A stretch of DNA of 33,507 bases from Chloroflexota bacterium (GTDB lineage: Bacteria; Chloroflexota; Dehalococcoidia; Dehalococcoidales; JAFGLR01). The notes beneath the pieces are model-generated. The model was not told the DNA's origin and ran no database searches. It worked only from the letters and a program-made list of their open reading frames with translations. Of the stretch, positions 27,501 to 33,507 are shown one piece after another. The position numbers and the translations under genes are program-made. Position 1 is the stretch's first letter, and every line of letters starts with the position of its first letter. The DNA lies in the NCBI GenBank assembly GCA_016210585.1, contig JACQTX010000200.1:1-33507 (forward strand), given 5' to 3'.

Positions 27501-30500
27501 CGTCTATGGGCACCTGCGTTGTATCAGGGTCAATATAGGGCTTTGTCTTGACCCCGATGTCTCTGCGGCTCGTGCCACTGGTTGTATCATCTCCGTCGCC
27601 TCCGGAGGGAGGAGGTGGTGGTGTGGGAGGACCCCCTCCGGGGTCTACAATGGACGTGTCCGGCGGGAAACGCGGGTCTGGAGGTAGCGGGCCGGTGGGC
27701 GGGTTTTGCGACACCGGCGGCTCTTTCCTCTTCTTGCAGTTGGCTTCGACGGAGTCGTGGAAGCTGTCCTTTGCCGCCTGATATAGGTCTTTTTGGAACT
27801 TTTCTATTTTATACTGTAAGCTTCTCGCTAGCGCGTTTATGTCATCTAGCTGGTCTTCGTAGGTACCCTGCAGGTCCACGACGTCCGATATTAAGTTAGC
27901 CACGGTTACCGAATCGCTTAAATTATCGGTGGCGTCGGCCAAAAAATCAGCGGCAGCCCAACCCATATCTGTCGCGGATATCCCGCTTCCACTGGCAGCG
28001 TCGTAGGCTAGGCCCGCTGCTACACCGGCAGCCGCTCCCAGCACAGGGTTTGCGGTCAACGCGGTCACCAGGGCACCAACCCCCGCTCCTATGAAAGCGG
28101 AAATTACGGTGTTCCACCCACTTCTATTGAACTCGTCCTGTGCCTGATTCCTCATCTGGTTGAGCATGTTATTGAGGTCTTTTGCTATCCTGGCGCCCGC
28201 TTCATAAATCTCTTGTAGAGTGTTACGGTAATCGTCGAAGGCTCGTCTAATGCAGTCCTCGTCATAATCGTTCAGTGGGTAGCGCCTTCCAGCAGCCCTT
28301 ATATATCCTGATTTCCCTCCAAAGAGGTCAACGCGGTTGACCGGGTTGTTCAGGGCGTAGAGGTACTGGTTGAGCTCGTCCAGCGTGGAGCCCCACGGGT
28401 CTTTTGATACAAACCTGCCGCCACGGGGGTCATAGTACCTCGCCCTGAGATAGTAGAGGCCGGTAGCCTGGTCATACTCCCTGCCGGTAAAGCGGTAGGG
28501 ATTGGTCAGGCTCCCTGTCTGCTGGGTGATAACGCCGAAGGCATCGTATCTATAGGTGGCAACAGTGTTCTGGGCACTGTTGGAGAGTGCAGTGACACTG
28601 CCCAGCCCATCAAAGTGATAGTAGGAAGACACTCCGCCCCGGCTCACCTTCACCGGCTCATCAATGCCAGGACCATGGGTATAGCGTGCCACCTGCGCCC
28701 CGGCACCATCCATCTCGACCAGCACATCCCTGATATCGTAGAAGTAGAAGGCGGTCCCCGCGCTATCGGTCCGGGTCAGCCGGTCGCCGTAGGGGGCATA
28801 CCCGTAGCTTACCTGGCTGGCATCAGGCAGGGTGACGCGTGTCAGCCGGTTCTCGTAATCGTACTGGTAGGCGGTCGCATTCTGGCCCTCGGTTTTCTTC
28901 ACCATGTTGCCATTGTTATCGTAGGCATAGGTTGTGGCACCGGCGGTAAGCATCCTGTTATCGGCATCATAGGTGTACGCAGTGGTGTTGGTACCTTTGG
29001 TTTCGGTCAGCCGGTTACCCGCCGGGTCATACGTGTAGTCGGTTACGGTACCGCCTGGGCCGGTCACGCGAATCAGCCGTGAGAGGGCGTCGTAAACATA
29101 GGCAGTGACATCGCCATTGCCTTCGGTCATGCTGAGCCTGTTGCCCGCGCTATCGTAGGTATAGGTGAAGCTGGAGATGGTCTCGCCGCCGGTCTTCTTG
29201 GTAGCCATGCTCAGCAGCCTGTAAGCGGCATCCCAGGCATAAGTGGTGACGACGCCGTTGGGATAAGCCTCTTTGGTCTTCCTGCCGGAGGCATCGTACT
29301 CGAGGGTGGTGATGTCGCCTGACGGGTCGGTAAGGCTAAGCTGCCTGCCTGCGTAGTCGTAGGTGTAGCTGGTTACGCCGCCCATGGGGTCGGTCATGGT
29401 GGCCCGCTTACCGGCGGTATTATAGGTGTAGGCTATAGTCTTCTGGAACGAGCCGTAGTTGACCGTGGTGGAGAGAATCCGGTTGAGAGCATCATAGGTG
29501 TTGTCAGTGGTCTCGCCTGCGCCGCCGCTGCTGGCGATGCGGGTGACATTGCTCTCAGCGTCGTATGTATAGTCCACCGTGCTTGCGTCGGGGTAGGTGA
29601 TACGGGTCCGCCGGTTGAGGGCATCATAGACATAGCCCGTCAGATTGCCGGAGGCATCGGTCCTGGTAATAGCGTTGCCCGCGGCATCGTAGGTATACCT
29701 TGTTTCATATCCGAGCGGCGAGGTGATCTTTATGAGCCTGCTAAAGGCATCATACTCGTAACCGGTGGTATTCTCCCGAGCATCGGTAAACCCGGTGAGG
29801 TTCCCGCGAGAATCATAGGTAAAGGTGGTCTGATTGCCCAGCGCATCAATCTGTTTGGTCAACCGGTTCATGGCATCGTACTGATTGGTGGTGACATTGC
29901 CGCTGGGATCGGTTATCTTTGTCTGGTTCCCCGCAGCATCATACTCATATGCAGTGTACTTACCCAGGGCATCGGTCTCCCTGGTCAACCTGTTTAACGC
30001 GTCATACTCGTAAGTGATGGCGCTCCCGCTGGCATCTGTCTGTGAGACGAGATTTCCCAGGGCGTCATAGCTATACAGCGTAGCTGCCTTCGGTACGGGA
30101 TTACCCTGAGCATCTTTGGTAGCTTCAGTCTGCTTGGTCCGCCTGCCCAGGCTATCGTACTCGTAGATTGTCATAGTGCCCGCGGCATCGGTCCTGGTGA
30201 TGAGGTCCCCCACCGCATTATAGATGAAGGTAGTGGCGTTGCCCCCCGCATCCGTGGTGGTAGTCACTCTGCCCATAGCATCATGTTGATAATTGGTGGC
30301 GTTGCCCCGCCTGTCGGTAACACTGGTCCTGTTACCCACGGCGTCGTAGGTAGTTACCGTTTGGTAACCCAGCGGGTCAACGACATGGGTGCGCCGGTTC
30401 AGCGCATCATACTGGTAGCTCGTGGTATTGCCCCGTGCATCTTTTGCGGATGCTATATTGCTGTTGGCGTCATAGGTAACGTTAAGGAGGATGACATCCG

Positions 30501-32193
30501 CCCGGGTCATCTTCGTAACCCTGTTCAATGCGTCATAATCAAAGACGGTGAGGTTGTCTGAGGCATCGAGTACGGTGGTGCGGTTGCCCGCCGCATCGTA
30601 CTGGTAGCTGGTCTGGTTACCCAGGGCATCCGTCTCCTTCGTGAGCACGTTCACACTGTTATACTCATAGGACGTGGTGTTGCCCCGCCGATCAGTCTGA
30701 CTCAGCCGGTTGCCCACGCGGTCGTAGGTAAACGATTCGGTCTTACCAGTGGCATCGGTGATGGATTTGACCCGTCCCAGACTGTCATAGGTCATACCGG
30801 TGACCCCACCTTTAGCATCGGTGGTGAGTAGCAGGCTGCCACTGGTGTCATACACGCGGGAGACGACTTGTCCAGCGGCGTCGGTGACCTTGATGACCGA
30901 GCCGCCCAGGTTGTAGCTGTACTGGATTACCCGGTTCGCCGGGTCTATGGTCTTGATGAGGCTTCCCTCTTCGTTGTAGAAATACCGGGTCTCACCACCA
31001 AGGGCGTTCCCTTGCTTCAGAAGGCGGTCATTGGCATCATACTCATAGGTGGTGACACGACCGCCGGGTTCCGTCTCGCTAACGGTTCGCCCGACAGCGT
31101 CATAAGCAAAAGTCGTGGTGTTGCCCAGGGGGTCGGTCTGGCTGAGCCGGTTACCGTGAGTGTCGTAAGTGTAGGTAGTGGACTTGCCTCTGAAGTCGGT
31201 ATAGATTACCCTGTTGCCGTAAGCATCGTAGGTGGCGTATGAGGTATTGTTCAGGGCATCGGTTGTGCGGACCAGGTTGCCCTTGCCGTCATAGGTGTAG
31301 ATGGTGGAAGAACCCCGGGCATCGGTGGTGCGGGTAAGCAGAGAGATAAAGGCGGTGCTGCTATTAATGTTGTTCCACGTCCAGTACTCCCGTCTGTCCA
31401 GCGGGTCGCCTTCAGACAGCCTGTTGCCTAAGCTATCATAGGTATATGTGTAGGTTTTCCCGTTGGCATCGGAATAGCCAGTCCTGTTCATGGCGGCATC
31501 CCAGGTCATCAAAGAAATGCCGCCCTGGGCATCGATGATACTTATGGGGTTGCCGCTGTCGTTGGTCTGCACGGTGGTGCGGTGGCCGCTGGAGTTCGTT
31601 GCCACAGTGACGCCGCGTCCGTAGCTTATAGAGTACAACGTAGTCACATTGTAAGGCAGTCCGGTGCTGCGATTGTAGAGGGAATTGCTGATTTCCACTA
31701 CCTGATTGGCTGAATAGCGGAAGTTGAGCATTCCGCCGTAGCGGTTGATGGCGCTCCTTAATACGTGGTCGGCATTATAGTAATAGACAGTGGACTGACT
31801 TAATGCATCGGTTACCTTAGACAGGTTACTGCCATCATACTCGTAGGAGGTCTGACGGCCCAGTGGGTCGGTGACGCTGACTATTTTGCCATTACTATAG
31901 GCAAATGTCAGCGCCAGCCCCGAATCATCTTCCACCCTAGTAAGATTCCCGCTGGTATAGGTAAAAACCAGGGTATTGCCGTTCCTGTCAACTATACGCT
32001 GAAGCTGACCACTGAGGGAGAATTTGTATTTGGAGCCGTCCTTGTGCCACAGGGTGAAGGAGCTATCGGAGTTTCTTATAAGCTTGGAATGCAGCCCAGA
32101 AGGAGAGGTATACGAGCCACCACCACTGTCAGTAAAAGTATGCACCGAGCCGTCTCCATCATAGTAGGTTCTTATGCATTTCAGTTTGGTCAC
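24550..32193 (-). CDS. Giant YD-repeat/RHS protein (2547 aa) with PKD, cohesin-like and dockerin modules at the C-terminus; N-terminus probably truncated
   Basis: Dozens of YDxxGN/YEYDALNR repeats; RHS-core end (PYRFTGREYDQATGLYYLRARYYDPRGGRFVSKDPWG...LYALNNPVNRVDLFG); PKD (YDWDFGDGT...HSYSSPWYYPVTLTVTDSSG); cohesin-like (FTVTVDIQQVDNLDAANYSLTFDESVLRLDSV); dockerin (GDANGDGILDALDITMVERVI...ADANQDGKVNALDITKVERII). Confidence 0.92.
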   Translation of the reverse strand: MTKLKCIRTYYDGDGSVHTFTDSGGGSYTSPSGLHSKLIRNSDSSFTLWHKDGSKYKFSLSGQLQRIVDRNGNTLVFTYTSGNLTRVEDDSGLALTFAYSNGKIVSVTDPLGRQTSYEYDGSNLSKVTDALSQSTVYYYNADHVLRSAINRYGGMLNFRYSANQVVEISNSLYNRSTGLPYNVTTLYSISYGRGVTVATNSSGHRTTVQTNDSGNPISIIDAQGGISLMTWDAAMNRTGYSDANGKTYTYTYDSLGNRLSEGDPLDRREYWTWNNINSSTAFISLLTRTTDARGSSTIYTYDGKGNLVRTTDALNNTSYATYDAYGNRVIYTDFRGKSTTYTYDTHGNRLSQTDPLGNTTTFAYDAVGRTVSETEPGGRVTTYEYDANDRLLKQGNALGGETRYFYNEEGSLIKTIDPANRVIQYSYNLGGSVIKVTDAAGQVVSRVYDTSGSLLLTTDAKGGVTGMTYDSLGRVKSITDATGKTESFTYDRVGNRLSQTDRRGNTTSYEYNSVNVLTKETDALGNQTSYQYDAAGNRTTVLDASDNLTVFDYDALNRVTKMTRADVILLNVTYDANSNIASAKDARGNTTSYQYDALNRRTHVVDPLGYQTVTTYDAVGNRTSVTDRRGNATNYQHDAMGRVTTTTDAGGNATTFIYNAVGDLITRTDAAGTMTIYEYDSLGRRTKQTEATKDAQGNPVPKAATLYSYDALGNLVSQTDASGSAITYEYDALNRLTRETDALGKYTAYEYDAAGNQTKITDPSGNVTTNQYDAMNRLTKQIDALGNQTTFTYDSRGNLTGFTDARENTTGYEYDAFSRLIKITSPLGYETRYTYDAAGNAITRTDASGNLTGYVYDALNRRTRITYPDASTVDYTYDAESNVTRIASSGGAGETTDNTYDALNRILSTTVNYGSFQKTIAYTYNTAGKRATMTDPMGGVTSYTYDYAGRQLSLTDPSGDITTLEYDASGRKTKEAYPNGVVTTYAWDAAYRLLSMATKKTGGETISSFTYTYDSAGNRLSMTEGNGDVTAYVYDALSRLIRVTGPGGTVTDYTYDPAGNRLTETKGTNTTAYTYDADNRMLTAGATTYAYDNNGNMVKKTEGQNATAYQYDYENRLTRVTLPDASQVSYGYAPYGDRLTRTDSAGTAFYFYDIRDVLVEMDGAGAQVARYTHGPGIDEPVKVSRGGVSSYYHFDGLGSVTALSNSAQNTVATYRYDAFGVITQQTGSLTNPYRFTGREYDQATGLYYLRARYYDPRGGRFVSKDPWGSTLDELNQYLYALNNPVNRVDLFGGKSGYIRAAGRRYPLNDYDEDCIRRAFDDYRNTLQEIYEAGARIAKDLNNMLNQMRNQAQDEFNRSGWNTVISAFIGAGVGALVTALTANPVLGAAAGVAAGLAYDAASGSGISATDMGWAAADFLADATDNLSDSVTVANLISDVVDLQGTYEDQLDDINALARSLQYKIEKFQKDLYQAAKDSFHDSVEANCKKRKEPPVSQNPPTGPLPPDPRFPPDTSIVDPGGGPPTPPPPPSGGDGDDTTSGTSRRDIGVKTKPYIDPDTTQVPIDVTITNSGLLSATGLTLGIKVYSHPSSRKVLLVVGESSGNHVYYQQALGSLGVTYDTVFVDTQYTPRYEDGDAGTKDLKDYDVVIWESGSDTAGTLEGIAQPELETYLDNGGCLAVFGSGIMFQWQANTGTLMSDYMFADGYGKKFTGALVNGVPGTIGDGFYFEIPPSSDNYGIKGVKEGGREFFLYPGVIAGIQADSGKYITVLSTVTVDAYNLPQAADREAFMGRVLEFLDCRYRHPVPPPVSPTIPPLDPGQSATVTVTVTVPPGKNTAVPTFTGGNFSPPGGNGGPPPSPPWGPPWAPPFDPDDPPPPDDNPNNDAFKITIYVKPIRVETPIIWRFEEPGSGRPQTMGWTTLDGSVRSLARVKSPSSYNAYAMGRALVIGTVNAGTPLQQATALSWWFGNDGTDPRTNAQYMSGSGYGNNWDEFLMFPDIVIPDNSDPWLSFVARYDTELDKDIAYAEVYNPSADQWQPLAQYSGNSQGWVEGLAYEIPDGILSPLKLRFRFVSDAQNSDEDGGYPSDGAFWVDNTKVYDNMTGQVFYYNVGSDGSGPEVGLPPWGETATGVGNYWQLRERNGSWQWAAFDSQTGVWPQSLLDQLIMPVTDTTLYNSPGLFYDLEMNLPPESGDSLKIAVSSDGGQTWSYIRELGGASGEQSYSPLDLSAYKSQNFRLMFEANGDGISHTWGVYLDNITIKEYVPPQPPIALFTSSPTSTVVNQQVTYDASSSSDVDSSIVSYDWDFGDGTVATGMNVTHSYSSPWYYPVTLTVTDSSGLTDFVSMEIPVALPPNIQPTVVAVNAPDNVTENSDFTVTVDIQQVDNLDAANYSLTFDESVLRLDSVTSGVIGSTIVPVDFYNKLGVGQYVIVQNIPGLSGVTGSGHLATLRFRAVGPLGTNSRIDLSEGMLSSNTATEIPTTWIGDSVSISIRPGDANGDGILDALDITMVERVIARLDALTPGADANQDGKVNALDITKVERIIVGLD
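28500..32100 (-). repeat. Degenerate tandem YD-repeat array at DNA level
   Basis: Recurring units such as gcatcgtaggtatag/gtgg...ttgcccagggcatcggt spaced at roughly 60-70 bp. Confidence 0.85.
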
Positions 32194-33128
32194 TTATCCG
32201 CCCTCACAAAGTCTGTCCAGCTCTTGTAGGGCAATTTGATTCCCGCAACCTCGGTGGGGGTCTTTCCCTTAAGGCCGATATGAGGCTTGAAGAAGTTGTA
32301 ATGAACAAGAAAACCGTCAATGATTTGCCGTGCTGTCGGCAAGGTCTTGTAACCTCTGACTACCTTCGTGCGGTCTTTTATCGTGCCCTGAAAGCGTTCT
32401 ATGATGTTGGTATCGTCTTTGTCTGCAAACGGTGAGCTTTGAATGTGCTTGGTATCCGCGCCGAAGGCCAGTTCTATACCGTCCAAGTACGCGGCTAGCT
32501 TATCAGTTATGACCCGCTTCGGGGCTTTACCGGCACGCTGGGCGGCCAATTCCATCAAGGCTTGTGCTTCTTTGGTCCCCCGCTTGGGTGTTAGATAAGA
32601 GGCCAGCAGGAACCGCGTGTCGTGGTCTATGATGTCCCACAGCCAGTGATTTACGTCATTGAACTTGATTACGGTCTCATCAGCTACCCAAGTATCAGAT
32701 ACCTTCGGCGTGTAAGATTCCATCATTTTGACGGCCTTCTGCGCGTAGGACATTATCCACCGGTAAACGGTGGACTCATTGACCGGATTCCCACTTTCCG
32801 CTAAGTGTCTGGCCACTTCTGGAAAAGACAATCCGTCATAGTATGAGCTAATGCTTGTCCCGATGTCCTCAATTGTTGAACGTTTGCCGTAGGGCGCGTC
32901 CTTGTTGTTGAACTTCCGCCCGCATTTCGTGCACAGGTATTGTTGAACGCCCTCATCAATGCCATACTTCTGAATATCCGTGCTGCCGCACCATTTACAC
33001 TTGATTGGCTCAGGCTCGGTGAAGTGATGCTCGGCAAGGTGAACTACGTCTTTTGTAATTTCCAGCAATAACTTACCGTCACGTTGGACTAGGCGGATTT
33101 TGGCTTTGTGTTGTGTCATTTTTAGCAT
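32190..33128 (-). mobile_element. DDE transposase with N-terminal zinc ribbon (IS6/IS240-like style)
   Basis: CKWCGSTDIQKYG...QYLCTKCGRKF zinc ribbon; STVYRWI; DTWVADETVIKFN..HWLWDIIDHDTRFLLA; VITDKLAAY; NIIERFQGTIKDRTKVVRGYK; YNFFKPHIGLKGKTPTEVAG. Confidence 0.87.
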
Positions 33129-33483
33129 CCATCCTATCTAATTCTTTAATCCTGCTAATTACAGGCACGAGTAAGTTAGCCATAATATTATCCATTTCTA
33201 TTTTTTGGTTTCGTATATCCACTTGTGCGAGTATTGGGGAAAAAACATCAATCACATCGTATTTGTCGTATTTATAACTCAGAGCGACCCATAGTTCGTA
33301 ACTATTGAGTCCATATGAACCCGCCAAATACTCATCTATGAATTCGTTTAACTTCATATCTGAGTAATGAGCTTTTATTTTCTGAATCTTCTTGTCCAAC
33401 ATCAAATACTTGTGGTCTTTATATCTTCTTATTCCAAGCTTCATACCATCTAAGACTTTTCCTAAAGCTATACAGTCTGCCAT
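33079..33483 (-). CDS. Uncharacterised 134 aa ORF overlapping the transposase start; possible IS accessory ORF
   Basis: AT-rich ORF overlapping the transposase start by 50 nt in a different frame. Confidence 0.5.
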   Translation of the reverse strand: MADCIALGKVLDGMKLGIRRYKDHKYLMLDKKIQKIKAHYSDMKLNEFIDEYLAGSYGLNSYELWVALSYKYDKYDVIDVFSPILAQVDIRNQKIEMDNIMANLLVPVISRIKELDRMDAKNDTTQSQNPPSPT

Positions 33484-33507
33484 TTTGCACTGTCTCTCCG
33501 TATAAGG

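Noticed and set aside
26537-31242. Plus-strand ORFs opposite the RHS gene (for example 26788..27687, 28615..29082)
   Set aside because: Shadow frames of repetitive RHS coding sequence with no family motifs.
28500-32100. CRISPR-like array
   Set aside because: Repeats are degenerate, translate as YD repeats in a single ORF, and lack identical repeats with unique spacers.

Overview
33.5 kb bacterial window with the style of a Chloroflexota/Dehalococcoidia metagenome-assembled genome (taxonomy is inference). The left ~18 kb is mostly ordinary chromosome: a ComM/YifB Mg-chelatase-like 3' fragment, a DUF4258/DUF2283 pair, an HNH protein, an ADP-forming acyl-CoA synthetase-like protein, a DapB-like/2,4-diaminopentanoate dehydrogenase-like enzyme, a rhomboid protease, a DsbA-like protein, an EF-Tu-domain protein, a minus-strand riboflavin operon (ribD-ribE-ribBA-ribH), an SDR epimerase, a type IV pilus-type cluster (pilin-like, PilO-like, PilM-PilN fusion), a GntR/UTRA regulator, and an acyl-CoA synthetase followed by two very small desulforedoxin-like genes absent from the ORF track. 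The right ~15 kb is accessory: a MarR pseudogene next to an IS1634-type transposase, a cluster of unknown genes (426 aa, 124 aa membrane, 107 aa, and an interrupted zinc-finger ORF), a 2547-aa YD-repeat/RHS protein ending in PKD, cohesin-like and dockerin modules, and an IS with a zinc-ribbon DDE transposase at the RHS 5' end. Strongest candidates for something undescribed: (i) a ~255 nt structured non-coding RNA at about 5321-5577 with its own promoter and a 12-bp-stem terminator; (ii) the RHS-cohesin-dockerin polypeptide; (iii) the uncharacterised gene cluster at 21828-24187. All family calls come from reading motifs; no database search was run.
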